Positions 1 to 9,970 of a DNA stretch of 64,000 nucleotides are shown piece by piece. A program made the translations under genes and the position numbers. Numbering within the stretch: position 1 is the first letter of the stretch; each line of letters starts with the position of its first letter. A model generated the notes under the pieces. The model was not told the DNA's origin and did no database searches. It saw nothing but the letters and a program-made list of their open reading frames with translations. The DNA comes from an uncultured Bacteroidota bacterium. Lineage in GTDB: Bacteria; Bacteroidota; Bacteroidia; Flavobacteriales; Flavobacteriaceae. The DNA is taken from NCBI GenBank assembly GCA_902614065.1, contig CACMJT010000001.1, forward strand, positions 156,501-220,500, written 5' to 3'.

Positions 1-60
1 ATGAACAAAGAAGTTAAAGATCAGGATTTACCTGAAATAATTAAACAAGCACTAATATAG
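1..60 (+). CDS. 3' end of an upstream gene, possibly leuA (2-isopropylmalate synthase)
   Basis: An open frame runs from the window edge to a TAG at 58-60, three bases before leuC. The visible 19 residues include NKEVKDQDL. This resembles the 'KKEVxDxDL' stretch that follows the catalytic domain in LeuA-type 2-isopropylmalate synthases, and its place just before leuC fits. The ATG at position 1 is probably internal, so the gene is cut by the window edge. The identity is an inference from a very short piece. Confidence 0.4.
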   Translation: MNKEVKDQDLPEIIKQALI

Positions 61-63
61 ACT

Positions 64-1455
64 ATGTCTAAAACATTATTTGATAAAGTTTGGGATGCTC
101 ACGTCGTTAAAAGGATAAAGAATGGACCTGATGTTCTATTCATCGACAGGCACCTAGTTCATGAAGTTACAAGCCCTGTTGCATTTTTGGGATTACAAAA
201 TCGTAAACTTGATGTTTTATTTCCTGATAAAACTTTTGCAACAGCAGATCATAACACTCCAACAAAAAATCAAAATTTACCGATAAAGGATCCCCTATCA
301 GCAAAGCAATTACAAACTTTAAAATTAAACTCTAAAAAACATAAAATTCCTTTCTGGGGACTAGGGCATAAAAAAAATGGTATTGTTCATGTCATAGGGC
401 CAGAAAATGGAATAACATTACCGGGCGCCACCATTGTTTGTGGTGACTCACATACATCAACTCATGGTGCATTTGGAGCAATTGCATTTGGGATTGGAAC
501 GTCTGAGGTCGAAATGGTTTTGACAACTCAGTGTGTTTTACAACCAAAGCCAAAGAAAATGAGAATAATAATAAATGGGAAACTAAACAATTATGTCACG
601 CCAAAAGATGTAGCACTTTATATCATATCTAAAATTTCAACATCGGGAGCAACAGGTCATTTTGTTGAATATTCTGGTGATGTTTTCGAAGCAATGAGTA
701 TGGAAGGCAGAATGACAGTTTGTAACTTATCCATAGAAATGGGTGCTAGAGGTGGTATGATTGCTCCTGATAAAAAAACAATAAATTACATTAGAGACAG
801 AGAATTTACACCCAAGGGTGATGTGTTCTTAAAACTATTAAAATACTGGAATAGTCTCAAAACAGAAAAAGATGCCACTTTTGATAGGGAATATGTATTT
901 GAAGGGGATAAAATTGAACCAATGATAACTTATGGAACTAATCCAGGAATGGGTACTTCAATTAGCGATGGAATTCCACATTACAAAGACCTGAACGTAA
1001 ACAAAGAAACATTTTTAAAATCTTTAAATTACATGAACTATTCAGAGGGAGATGATTTAATTGGAAAGAAAATTGATTATGTTTTTTTGGGCAGTTGTAC
1101 AAACGGAAGAATTGAGGACTTTAGACAATTTGCCAACTTTGTAAAGGGGAAGAAAAAATGCCCAAGTGTGACTGCATGGCTAGTTCCTGGCTCTCACAAT
1201 GTACATAATGAAATTGTTAATGAAGGTATTTTTGACATACTAACCAATTCTGGTTTTGAAATTAGAGAACCTGGATGTTCAGCATGCCTTGCAATGAACG
1301 AAGATAAAATTCCAAGTGGAAAATATGTAGTTAGCACATCAAACAGGAATTTTGAGGGAAGACAAGGTCCAGGCGCAAGGACACTCCTAGCCAGCCCTAT
1401 TGTTGCAGCAGCTGCAGCAATCACTGGAAAAATTACTGACCCAAGAATATTTTAA
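64..1455 (+). CDS. leuC: 3-isopropylmalate dehydratase large subunit
   Basis: LeuC is the iron-sulfur subunit of isopropylmalate isomerase, which converts 2- to 3-isopropylmalate in leucine synthesis in the cytoplasm. At 463 residues it has the normal family length. The three [4Fe-4S] ligands are visible: Cys345 in FLGSCTNG, and Cys405 and Cys408 in [11 protein letters not shown]. The active-site stretch [20 protein letters not shown] is also present. The ATG at 64 lies three bases after the preceding stop. The gene ends directly against the leuD ATG with no spacer, so the two subunits are probably translated together. The call is secure by family motifs. Confidence 0.97.
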   Translation: MSKTLFDKVWDAHVVKRIKNGPDVLFIDRHLVHEVTSPVAFLGLQNRKLDVLFPDKTFATADHNTPTKNQNLPIKDPLSAKQLQTLKLNSKKHKIPFWGLGHKKNGIVHVIGPENGITLPGATIVCGDSHTSTHGAFGAIAFGIGTSEVEMVLTTQCVLQPKPKKMRIIINGKLNNYVTPKDVALYIISKISTSGATGHFVEYSGDVFEAMSMEGRMTVCNLSIEMGARGGMIAPDKKTINYIRDREFTPKGDVFLKLLKYWNSLKTEKDATFDREYVFEGDKIEPMITYGTNPGMGTSISDGIPHYKDLNVNKETFLKSLNYMNYSEGDDLIGKKIDYVFLGSCTNGRIEDFRQFANFVKGKKKCPSVTAWLVPGSHNVHNEIVNEGIFDILTNSGFEIREPGCSACLAMNEDKIPSGKYVVSTSNRNFEGRQGPGARTLLASPIVAAAAAITGKITDPRIF

Positions 1456-2052
1456 ATGAGTTACGATAAATTTATTGATTTGACTAGTACTGCAGTACCT
1501 TTACCAATTGAAAATGTTGATACTGACCAAATAATTCCTGCTAGATTTTTAAAAGCAACAGAAAGGGTAGGTTTTGGAGATAATTTGTTTAGAGATTGGA
1601 GATATGATGAAAATAACAACATTAAGGAAAGCTTTGTACTAAACAATAAATCCTATTCTGGAAAAATTTTAATTGCTGGTAAAAATTTTGGGTCAGGATC
1701 ATCACGTGAACATGCTGCATGGGCAATATATGATTATGGTTTTAGATGTGTTATTTCTAGTTTTTTTGCTGATATTTTTAGAAATAATTGTTTAAATGTT
1801 GGTGTTTTACCTGTTCAAATTAGTCCAATATTTCTAGAAAAAATATTTCAGGCTGTACATGAAAAACCTCAAACAAATATTAATGTTAATCTAAAAAAAC
1901 AAAAGGTATCAATTGTAGATATTGAACTTTCAGAAAATTTTGAAATTAATGAATACAAAAAAAATAATATGTTGAATGGATTCGATGATATAGATTATTT
2001 ATTAGAAATGAAGGACTCAATAATAGAATTTTCTAAAAATAGTCCAATATAA
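1456..2052 (+). CDS. leuD: 3-isopropylmalate dehydratase small subunit
   Basis: LeuD is the small, swivelling subunit that pairs with LeuC in isopropylmalate isomerase. Its length of 198 residues is typical. It begins with the family pattern PLPIENVDTDQIIPARFLK and carries the substrate-loop motif GSGSSREHAAWAI near residue 80. Translation starts at the base after the leuC stop, and two bases separate its own stop from the next gene, so it sits inside one transcription unit. No anomalies were seen. Confidence 0.97.
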   Translation: MSYDKFIDLTSTAVPLPIENVDTDQIIPARFLKATERVGFGDNLFRDWRYDENNNIKESFVLNNKSYSGKILIAGKNFGSGSSREHAAWAIYDYGFRCVISSFFADIFRNNCLNVGVLPVQISPIFLEKIFQAVHEKPQTNINVNLKKQKVSIVDIELSENFEINEYKKNNMLNGFDDIDYLLEMKDSIIEFSKNSPI

Positions 2053-2054
2053 AT

Positions 2055-3569
2055 ATGAAAGAAATTGAAGTAATGGATACAACCCTAAGGGATGGAGAAC
2101 AAACCTCGGGAATGTCATTTTCAGAAAGTGAAAAACTAACCATTACGAAACTTCTTTTAAAAGAATTAAATGTAGATCGAATTGAAGTTGCATCAGCCCG
2201 TGTTTCCGCAGGTGAATTTAATGCCGTAAAGTCCATTATTAAATGGGCAAATAATAATGATTTTATAAATAAAATTGAGGTTCTTTCGTTCATTGATAAA
2301 GGAGTTTCAATAGATTGGTTAAAAAAGTGTGGTGTAAAAGTTCAAAATATTCTAGCAAAGGGATCTTTTAACCACCTAAAGCATCAGTTAAGGAAAACAA
2401 AAGAAAATCATTTTGATGATGTACAAAAAATTATCGAACAAGGTGATAAAAATAATATCAGCTCAAATATTTATTTAGAGGATTGGAGTAACGGAATGAA
2501 AAATTCGATTGATTATGTTTTTGAATTTATCCAAATGCTAAGTAAGACTAGTGTTAGGAGAATTATGCTTCCTGATACTTTGGGTATTTTAAACCCTCAA
2601 ATGACATTTTCATACATTAATGATTTGTGTTCCGAGTTTCCTAACCTACATTTTGATTTTCATGGACACAATGATTATGACTTAAGCGTTGCTAATACAC
2701 TCGAGGCGATAAAGGCTGGCTGTAATGGAATTCATTCAACAATAAATGGTATGGGTGAGAGAGCTGGAAATACTCCATTAGCAAGTATTATTGCTGCCAA
2801 CAACGATTTTTTAAAATATTATAAAATAAATATTAATGAAAAGAATTTATATAATGTAAGTAAGTTGGTATCAACATTCAGTGGGTTTAGAATTCCTCCT
2901 AATAAACCAATTATTGGTGAAAATGTTTTTACTCAAACTGCCGGAATTCATGCTGACGGAGATACAAAAAACAATTTATATTACAACGAATTACTTCCAG
3001 AAAGATTTGGAAGGAAAAGAAAATATGCTTTGGGTAAAACATCTGGAAAAGCTAACATAAGGAAGAATATTGAGAATTTAGGATTGAACTTATCCGATGA
3101 TGAGATAAAGAAAGTTACCATTAGAGTAATTGAGCTTGGTGATAAAAAAGAAAAGGTATCAGCTGATGATTTACCATACATTATTTCAGATGTATTAAAG
3201 ACAGATCATCAAAAAAAGAAAATTACTATTAGATCTTATTACCTCAAACATAAAAAAAATAATAAACCGACTGCAAAGATAGAAGTCGATTTTCATGGAA
3301 CAATGTATAAAGAGAATGGTACAGGTGATGGTCAATTTGATGCATTTATGTCTGCGATTAAGACATTGTATAAAAAAATTGATTTAAAACTTCCATTATT
3401 AATTGATTACTCTGTTACAATACCCCCAGGAAGTAACTCAGATGCTTTGTGTGAAACCTTCATAACTTGGAAAAAATCAGACAATAAAGAGTTTATTACC
3501 AGAGGATTGGATTCTGACCAAACAGTATCTGCAATAAAAGCAACTGAAAAAATGTTAAATGTAATATAA
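2055..3569 (+). CDS. LeuA-like synthase (2-isopropylmalate or citramalate synthase type)
   Basis: A 504-residue member of the HMGL-like acyl-transferring family. The N-terminal TIM-barrel part has DTTLRDGEQTSG (residues 8-19), the metal-binding HGHNDYDL motif (His203, His205) and the GMGERAGNTPL loop. From about residue 365 to the end it carries the LeuA regulatory/dimer domain. It condenses acetyl-CoA with a 2-keto acid. Whether the substrate is 2-ketoisovalerate (LeuA) or pyruvate (CimA, citramalate) cannot be settled by eye. It lies between leuD and leuB, and its stop overlaps the leuB start by one base. If the gene cut at the window start is leuA, this operon holds two such enzymes. Confidence 0.88.
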   Translation: MKEIEVMDTTLRDGEQTSGMSFSESEKLTITKLLLKELNVDRIEVASARVSAGEFNAVKSIIKWANNNDFINKIEVLSFIDKGVSIDWLKKCGVKVQNILAKGSFNHLKHQLRKTKENHFDDVQKIIEQGDKNNISSNIYLEDWSNGMKNSIDYVFEFIQMLSKTSVRRIMLPDTLGILNPQMTFSYINDLCSEFPNLHFDFHGHNDYDLSVANTLEAIKAGCNGIHSTINGMGERAGNTPLASIIAANNDFLKYYKININEKNLYNVSKLVSTFSGFRIPPNKPIIGENVFTQTAGIHADGDTKNNLYYNELLPERFGRKRKYALGKTSGKANIRKNIENLGLNLSDDEIKKVTIRVIELGDKKEKVSADDLPYIISDVLKTDHQKKKITIRSYYLKHKKNNKPTAKIEVDFHGTMYKENGTGDGQFDAFMSAIKTLYKKIDLKLPLLIDYSVTIPPGSNSDALCETFITWKKSDNKEFITRGLDSDQTVSAIKATEKMLNVI

Positions 3570-4630
3570 TGAATTTAAAAATTACAAAATTATCAGGAGA
3601 TGGTATTGGACCAGAGGTCATCAATGAAGCAGTAAAGGTTTGTGACTCTATAGCCAAAAAATTTAATCATAATATTACTTGGGATGAAGGGATTGTGGGA
3701 GCTAATGCAATTGAAAAAGTTGGCAACCCCTATCCCGAAGAAACACATGATAAATGTTTAAATTCAGATGCTGTTTTATTTGGAGCAATTGGCGATCCAA
3801 AATTTGATAATGATCCCAGTCTCAAAATTAGACCCGAACAAGGACTTCTTTCAATGCGAAAGAAATTAGGTCTTTATGCTAACATCCGACCCACATTTAC
3901 TTTTGAAGAATTAATTGATAAGTCGCCACTAAAAAAAGAGTTGATTCAGGGAACCGATATTGTTTTTGTTAGGGAACTTACTAGTGGAATATATTTTGGA
4001 AAAAGAGGTAGATCAGATGACAAAAATTCCGCTTTCGATACATGTTATTACAGAAGAGATGAAATTAAAAGATTAGCAAAAATTGGCTTTAATCTTTCGA
4101 TGAAAAGAAAGAAGAAACTTTGCTGTGTTGATAAGGCAAATGTTTTGGAATCTTCAAGATTATGGAGGGAAACTATACAAGCAATGGAATTAAAATATCC
4201 TGATGTTGTAGTAAGTTACGAATTTGTTGATGCAGTTGCTATGAGGCTTATTCAGAATCCATCTACATACGATGTTCTAATAACAAGTAATCTATTTGGT
4301 GACATACTAACAGATGAAGCATCAGTGATTTCAGGCTCAATTGGATTAATGCCCTCTGCATCAATTGGTGACAAAACATCTGTGTTTGAGCCAATTCATG
4401 GCTCGTATCCGGAAGCTGCTGGCAAGAATATTGCAAATCCAATAGCAACAATTCTTTCCAGCTCAATGATGTTTAAGCAACTTGGTTTAAATAAGGAGTC
4501 AGAACTAATTGATTATGCTGTAAAAGAATCCATTAAAAAAGGACAATTAACAAGAGACTTATCCCCAAAAAACTTTGTATCTACGAGTGATTTAGGAGAC
4601 TGGATTGCAAACAAGATTTTAAATATTTAA
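3569..4630 (+). CDS. leuB: 3-isopropylmalate dehydrogenase
   Basis: LeuB oxidises and decarboxylates 3-isopropylmalate to 2-ketoisocaproate with NAD. The 353 residues include the start motif GDGIGPEV, the substrate-binding RELTSGIYFGKRG, the catalytic VDAVAMRL region, the metal/NAD motif SNLFGDILTDEA, and the cofactor-side FEPIHGSYPEAAGK. The ATG overlaps the last base of the preceding stop. The 3' end overlaps the converging rpsA gene by four bases, leaving no room for a terminator between them. Confidence 0.96.
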   Translation: MNLKITKLSGDGIGPEVINEAVKVCDSIAKKFNHNITWDEGIVGANAIEKVGNPYPEETHDKCLNSDAVLFGAIGDPKFDNDPSLKIRPEQGLLSMRKKLGLYANIRPTFTFEELIDKSPLKKELIQGTDIVFVRELTSGIYFGKRGRSDDKNSAFDTCYYRRDEIKRLAKIGFNLSMKRKKKLCCVDKANVLESSRLWRETIQAMELKYPDVVVSYEFVDAVAMRLIQNPSTYDVLITSNLFGDILTDEASVISGSIGLMPSASIGDKTSVFEPIHGSYPEAAGKNIANPIATILSSSMMFKQLGLNKESELIDYAVKESIKKGQLTRDLSPKNFVSTSDLGDWIANKILNI

Positions 4631-6624
4631 ATTTCGTCATCCATTTTCTTTTTCAAGTCTACCAAAACATCTAAATCACCTAACGTTGATTTATCTACCT
4701 TTTCCTTTTTGACCTTAATTATTTCTTTCCTCTTGCTATAGGTTGCTAGATGCGATACAACAATTCTCTTGTATTCACTGTTACATTCGATAACATTAAA
4801 GTTTACAACATCACCCTTTTTTAACATTGAACCGTCTTCCTTTACCATGTGTTTTTTTGGAACAAATGCTGAAAGATCTTTGGTCAAAATTATAGTTGCT
4901 CCTCGATCCGTTAAGGAATCAATTTTTAATTCATGATTAGTTTCAACAGCATATGTTTTTTCATATTCATCCCAAGGGTTTTTAGTTGTTTGCTTATGAC
5001 CTAAACTTAGCTTTCGTTCATCAACATCAAGCTCAAGCACAACAACCTCAATCTCATCTCCAATTTGGAAAAGTTCAGAGGGGTGTTTTACTTTTTTTGT
5101 CCAAGATAAATCAGAAATGTAAACTAAACCATCAATCCCCTCTTCAAGTTCTACAAAAACTCCAAAATTTGTGAAGTTTCTTATCTTACCTTTGTGTTTT
5201 GACTTGGTTGGGTATTTTTTAGTAATATCTGTCCAAGGATCTGATGTCAACTGTTTAATTCCTAATGACATTTTTCTCTCATCTCTATCGATTGATAGAA
5301 TTACAGCTTCTACCTCATCCCCAACATTAACAAAGTCTTGGGCTGATCTTAAATGTGTAGACCAAGACATTTCCGAAACATGAACTAAGCCCTCAACACC
5401 TTCAGCAATTTCTATGAATGCACCATAATCTGCTAAAACTGATACTTTACCTTTTACTTTATCTCCCTCGTTGAGCTTCGCATCAAGATTTTCCCATGGA
5501 TGATCAGTTAACTGTTTTACACCAAGTTGTATTCTAGATTTATCGTCATCAAAATCTAAGATCACAACATTTAACTTTTGATCTAACTCCAATATTTCTG
5601 TTGGATGATTAATTCTATTCCATGATAAGTCTGTAATATGAATTAACCCATCAACTCCACCAAGGTCAACAAAAACACCGTATGTTGTAATATTTTTTAC
5701 AACACCTTCAAGAACTTGACCCTTTTCGAGTTGAGAAATAATTTCTTTTTTCTGCTCTTCAATATCAGCTTCAATAAGTGCTTTGTGAGATACTACAACA
5801 TTCTTGAACTCGTGATTAATTTTAACAATTCTGAATTCCATGTTTTTGTTTAGATATTGATCATAATCACGAATTGGCTTAACATCAATTTGAGATCCAG
5901 GTAAAAACGCCTCCAATCCAAAAACATCAACAATCATCCCTCCTTTGGTTCTACATTTTACAAATCCAGTGACAACAGTTTCTTTGTCGTGAGCATCAAT
6001 TACTCTTTCCCAAGCCTTTATTGTTCTCGCCTTTCTGTGTGATAAAACAAGTTGACCAGTCTTGTCCTCTTGAATATCAACAATAACCTCCACTTTATCA
6101 CCTACTTTAAGACCGGGGTTATACCTGAATTCATTTAAAGAAATTACACCCTCCGATTTAGCATTAATATCAATTATTGCCTCACGTTCTGTAATGTTTA
6201 TGACAACACCTTGAATTACATTCTCATTATATGTGTCAACAAAATTCTCATCAATCAACTTCTCAAACTCTTTAATTTTGGTATCTTCAATTATCTCAGT
6301 ACCTTCTTCAAACTTTGACCAATCAAAGTCATCAGGCCCTTCGACTATTATTTTTTTTGATTTCTTTTCTGTAGACTTTCTCTTAGATTCTAATTTTTTT
6401 GGAGCTACAACTTTTTCAACAGCTGTGGTTTTCTTAGCAGCTGTCGTTTTCTTAGCAGCTGTCGTTTTCTTAGCAGCTGTCGTTTTCTTAGCAGCTGTCG
6501 TTTTCTTAGCAGCTGTCGTTTTCTTAGCAGCTGTGGTTTTCTTAGCAGCTGTCGTTTTCTTAGATGTTAATTTTTTTTTGGTTTCTGATGATTTAGAAGC
6601 ATCATCTTTTTTTGATGGACTCAT
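4627..6624 (-). CDS. rpsA: 30S ribosomal protein S1 with lysine-rich N-terminal repeat
   Basis: Ribosomal protein S1 binds mRNA on the 30S subunit. The 665-residue protein shows six S1 (OB-fold) domains at about residues 134-199, 215-285, 302-373, 388-458, 473-545 and 560-630. The third to fifth have the classic GVFVDLGGVDGLIH-type core. Ahead of them is an extension of about 130 residues, absent from E. coli S1. Its first 69 residues are basic and contain eight tandem hexapeptides (KKTTAA, the last KKTTAV). Such Lys/Ala repeats resemble histone H1-like tails and could bind nucleic acid; that role is inference. The start ATG at 6622-6624 is followed at once by this tail. The gene follows cmk on the same strand. 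Confidence 0.96.
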   Translation of the reverse strand: MSPSKKDDASKSSETKKKLTSKKTTAAKKTTAAKKTTAAKKTTAAKKTTAAKKTTAAKKTTAAKKTTAVEKVVAPKKLESKRKSTEKKSKKIIVEGPDDFDWSKFEEGTEIIEDTKIKEFEKLIDENFVDTYNENVIQGVVINITEREAIIDINAKSEGVISLNEFRYNPGLKVGDKVEVIVDIQEDKTGQLVLSHRKARTIKAWERVIDAHDKETVVTGFVKCRTKGGMIVDVFGLEAFLPGSQIDVKPIRDYDQYLNKNMEFRIVKINHEFKNVVVSHKALIEADIEEQKKEIISQLEKGQVLEGVVKNITTYGVFVDLGGVDGLIHITDLSWNRINHPTEILELDQKLNVVILDFDDDKSRIQLGVKQLTDHPWENLDAKLNEGDKVKGKVSVLADYGAFIEIAEGVEGLVHVSEMSWSTHLRSAQDFVNVGDEVEAVILSIDRDERKMSLGIKQLTSDPWTDITKKYPTKSKHKGKIRNFTNFGVFVELEEGIDGLVYISDLSWTKKVKHPSELFQIGDEIEVVVLELDVDERKLSLGHKQTTKNPWDEYEKTYAVETNHELKIDSLTDRGATIILTKDLSAFVPKKHMVKEDGSMLKKGDVVNFNVIECNSEYKRIVVSHLATYSKRKEIIKVKKEKVDKSTLGDLDVLVDLKKKMDDEI
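6418..6561 (-). repeat. Eight tandem 18-bp units inside rpsA
   Basis: Eight head-to-tail 18-base units encode KKTTAA (residues 22-69 of S1). On the coding strand most read AAGAAAACGACAGCTGCT. The second and eighth units have a synonymous ACG to ACC change, and the eighth ends in GTT, giving Val. The near identity at DNA level points to recent copy-number change by slippage or recombination, in multiples that keep the reading frame. Confidence 0.95.
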
Positions 6625-6762
6625 ATTTTATTATTGTATTCTACAATTTTGCAAACCAAGGGTAATTGTAGAAGAGGTTACTCTAATTAAAAACTTTTAA
6701 GTATTTGCTAAACCCCTTAAAAGGCAAGCGAATTTAACATCAATAATTATTTTTAACAAATG

Positions 6763-7455
6763 TTAGGGCATTTTTTTGTTTATGATACTTTTAGTGTATT
6801 CAAGCATTTGGTTTAAAACATCATCAATTGTTCTGTTTACATTATTAATTATAAGTGAATTTTTAGGAATAATTAAAGGTGATTTTTTTCTCGTTTTATC
6901 AATATTGTCTCTACTTAATAAATCATTCTCAACTTCTCTGATTGATAAATGCTTTTCCTTCTCTTTCAATTGATTATATCGTCTTTCAGATCTAGTTTTT
7001 ATTGATGCATCAATGTAAAACTTAACATCAGCATTAGGAAAGACAAATGAACCAATATCACGTCCATCCATTACAATTGATTTATTTTTAGAAATGTCTC
7101 TCTGAATCCTAAGAACAAACTCCCTGATTTCTTCATACTTTGCTACTTCACTCACATGTTTTGAAACCTTAGATCCTCTTATTTTATCTTCAACATCTTC
7201 GTTATTTACATACATTTTAAAAATTCCATCCCTATTTTCTTTTAATGATATATCTGAATTTGATAAACTATTAACTAATTTTTCAAGCAAAATTTTATTA
7301 TTTGATAAAAACTTATTTTCAAGAGCATATAGAGTAACAGCTCTGTAGATGGATCCTGAATCAATATGTGATATTAATAATTTTTTTGCCAATAGTTTAG
7401 CAAGCGTACTTTTTCCAGATGAAGAGGGACCGTCAATAGTAACTATATAATTCAA
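6763..7455 (-). CDS. cmk: Cytidylate kinase
   Basis: Cmk phosphorylates CMP and dCMP with ATP. The 230 residues begin with the P-loop TIDGPSSSGKSTLAKLLAK. The family motifs HIDSGSIYRAVTLY (substrate contact) and DGRDIGSFVFPNADVKFY are present, followed by the lid region with RSERRYNQL. The gene sits 13 bases after the lon stop and 138 bases before rpsA on the same strand. The cmk-rpsA neighbourhood is a widespread bacterial arrangement, so co-regulation is plausible. No irregularities were seen. Confidence 0.95.
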   Translation of the reverse strand: MNYIVTIDGPSSSGKSTLAKLLAKKLLISHIDSGSIYRAVTLYALENKFLSNNKILLEKLVNSLSNSDISLKENRDGIFKMYVNNEDVEDKIRGSKVSKHVSEVAKYEEIREFVLRIQRDISKNKSIVMDGRDIGSFVFPNADVKFYIDASIKTRSERRYNQLKEKEKHLSIREVENDLLSRDNIDKTRKKSPLIIPKNSLIINNVNRTIDDVLNQMLEYTKSIINKKMP

Positions 7456-7468
7456 TTTTTTAATTTAA

Positions 7469-9883
7469 TTATTTTTCAAGTGAAAAATTGATGACTTCAA
7501 TCATTTTTTCTACATATTTAAATCTCAAACCTTTAATGTATTTTTTTTCAATTTCTTCAACATTTTTTTTGTTTGACAATGGTAGAACAATGTCTTTGAT
7601 ATTGGCTCTTTTTGCTGCCAAAATCTTTTCTTTAATTCCACCCACTGGTAACACCTTTCCCCTCAGTGTAATCTCTCCACTCATTGCTAGTTTGGATTTA
7701 ACCTTCTTGTTTTTAACGAGGGATACTAATGAGCATAAGATAGTAACCCCTGCGCTAGGACCATCTTTTGGTGTCGCTCCTTCGGGGACATGAATATGAA
7801 AATTATTTTCCAAAAAAACTTGGTTCTCAATACCTAAAAACCTACTATTTGATTTTAAATATTCAAGAGATATTGTGGCAGATTCTTTCATGACTTTACC
7901 TAAATTACCAGTGACAGAAAGATTACCTTTTCCCTTGTACATAGTTGATTCTACAAAAAGAATTTCGCCCCCGAACTGAGTCCAGGCCAATCCATTAACA
8001 ACTCCTGTAATATCATTGTTTTCTGAAATTGTTTGATCTAATCCTATTCCAAGGATATTGTTTAGATCTGATATTTGAATCTTACTATTATAATCCTCAT
8101 TTTTTACTATTGATTTTGCAACCCATCTTGAAATCTTAGAGATTTTTTTCTCAAGTGATCTAACTCCAGATTCCTTAGTGTAGCTTTTAATAATAGCTTC
8201 TATTACTCTGTTATCTAATTCGAAGGTATCCATACCAAGCCCGTGATTAATTTTTTGTTTTTTTATTAAATATTTCTTGGCAATTTGAACTTTTTCCTCC
8301 AAACTATAACCAGAAATACTAATCAACTCCATCCTATCAAGTAGAGCAGGCTGTATATTATTAATATTATTTGCGGTTGCTATAAATAATATTTTGGATA
8401 AATCAAATCCCAATTCCAAAAAATTATCATGAAATGAGATATTTTGTTCAGGGTCCAGAACCTCAAGCATTGCGGATGATGGGTCTCCTTGACTACCAAC
8501 ACTTAATTTATCGATTTCGTCTAAAACAAAAACGGGATTTGAGGTTTTTACTTTTTTTAAATTCTGTATAATTCTTCCTGGCATTGCTCCAATATATGTC
8601 TTCCTGTGTCCCCTTATTTCGGATTCATCTCTAAGACCACCAAGAGATATTCTAATATACTCCCTCCCTAAAGCTTTGGCAATAGATTTACCCAGTGATG
8701 TTTTACCAACACCAGGGGGGCCATAAAAACATAAAATTGGTGCACTCAAGTCACCCTTTAATTTTAAAACAGCAATTTGCTCAATTATCCTTTCTTTTAC
8801 TTTTTTTAACCCAAAATGATCTTTATTTAGTATTCTCAATGCATTGTCAAGTTTGTAGTTGTCCCTGGAAAATTCATTCCATGGCAAATCAAGAAGAAGA
8901 TCAATGTAGTTTCTTTGAATTGAATACTCAGCCATTTGAGCGTTAATTCTTTGAAGCTTAACTAACTCTTTTTCAAAGTGATCTTTAATTTCAAAATTCC
9001 ATTTTTTAACACTTGCTTTTGACTTTATTTCTTCAATATCTTTCTGGTTTGATGAACTTCCTAGCTCTTCTTGAATGGTTTTGAGTTGTTGGTTTAGAAA
9101 ATATTCGCGTTGTTGCTGGTCAAGGTCGTTTCTAACTTTAGATTGTATATCGTTCTTGAGTGAGAGTTTCTGAAACTCAACATTCATATTCCTTAAACAC
9201 TCAATTGCTCGGTTTTGGTGATTATCAATTTGTAAAATTTTATATTTTTCAGAGACACTGATATTCATATTTGAAGAAACAAAGTTTACCAGAAATGAAT
9301 TACTTTGAATGTTTTTAATTGCGATTGAAGCCTCTGAGGGAATATTAGGGTTTTCATCAATTATTTTTAATGCTAAATCTTTAATTGAATCAATGGTTGC
9401 ATTGTATTTTTTATCGTTTTTTTGAGGTTTTATTTCATTTATTTCAATTATATCAGCTTTTAGAAAGGGTTTTTCAGAAATAATTTTTTTTATTTTAAAC
9501 CTCTTTTTTCCCTGTATGATAATTGTTAGATTACCATCGGGCATTTGTAAAACCCTTAAGATTTTGGCAACTGTTCCTATATTATTAATATCCTCAAGTT
9601 TGGGGTCTAAAACTTTATGATTAATTTGTGATACTACTCCAACTAACTTATCACCCTTGTTCGAAGCCTTTATCAACTTGACAGATTTATTTCTTGTAGC
9701 GGTAATTGGAATAACGACCCCAGGAAATAATACAGTGTTTTTGAGGGGGAGAATTGATAGAGATTTTGGTAATTTTTCTTTATTTATGGCTTCTTCATCA
9801 TCAGATGTCATCAGTGGGATCAAATCTGACTCATCATCAATTATTTTTCCAGAAAAAGAATTTAAATCGAATAAATTTTTCAT
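7469..9883 (-). CDS. lon: ATP-dependent protease Lon
   Basis: Lon is a cytoplasmic AAA+ serine protease for damaged and regulatory proteins. The 804 residues hold, in order, the N-terminal LON substrate domain (about 40-240), a coiled helical segment, the AAA+ module with Walker A GPPGVGKTS and Walker B FVLDEIDKL, and the protease domain. The catalytic Ser710 lies in KDGPSAGVTI, and the partner Lys, about 43 residues later, in GGIKEKILAAKRA. The acidic first 40 residues precede the LON domain, as is common in Bacteroidota. The gene precedes cmk by 13 bases and may be cotranscribed with it. Confidence 0.97.
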   Translation of the reverse strand: MKNLFDLNSFSGKIIDDESDLIPLMTSDDEEAINKEKLPKSLSILPLKNTVLFPGVVIPITATRNKSVKLIKASNKGDKLVGVVSQINHKVLDPKLEDINNIGTVAKILRVLQMPDGNLTIIIQGKKRFKIKKIISEKPFLKADIIEINEIKPQKNDKKYNATIDSIKDLALKIIDENPNIPSEASIAIKNIQSNSFLVNFVSSNMNISVSEKYKILQIDNHQNRAIECLRNMNVEFQKLSLKNDIQSKVRNDLDQQQREYFLNQQLKTIQEELGSSSNQKDIEEIKSKASVKKWNFEIKDHFEKELVKLQRINAQMAEYSIQRNYIDLLLDLPWNEFSRDNYKLDNALRILNKDHFGLKKVKERIIEQIAVLKLKGDLSAPILCFYGPPGVGKTSLGKSIAKALGREYIRISLGGLRDESEIRGHRKTYIGAMPGRIIQNLKKVKTSNPVFVLDEIDKLSVGSQGDPSSAMLEVLDPEQNISFHDNFLELGFDLSKILFIATANNINNIQPALLDRMELISISGYSLEEKVQIAKKYLIKKQKINHGLGMDTFELDNRVIEAIIKSYTKESGVRSLEKKISKISRWVAKSIVKNEDYNSKIQISDLNNILGIGLDQTISENNDITGVVNGLAWTQFGGEILFVESTMYKGKGNLSVTGNLGKVMKESATISLEYLKSNSRFLGIENQVFLENNFHIHVPEGATPKDGPSAGVTILCSLVSLVKNKKVKSKLAMSGEITLRGKVLPVGGIKEKILAAKRANIKDIVLPLSNKKNVEEIEKKYIKGLRFKYVEKMIEVINFSLEK

Positions 9884-9970
9884 TTTGATGACAAATTGTC
9901 TAACAGTTTAAAAATAGTTGTCCTTAAAGTGGAGTCAAGTTTCATGCCAGCGTAAAAATAATTGACAAGG

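Noticed and set aside
6418-6561. Short tandem repeats as a CRISPR-like array
   Set aside because: The units are contiguous with no spacers and lie in frame in rpsA.
6233-6700. A long plus-strand frame with repeated FLAAVV units opposite rpsA
   Set aside because: It is the reverse complement of the KKTTAA repeat. The rpsA frame encodes a complete S1 protein, so the hydrophobic repeat is a by-product.
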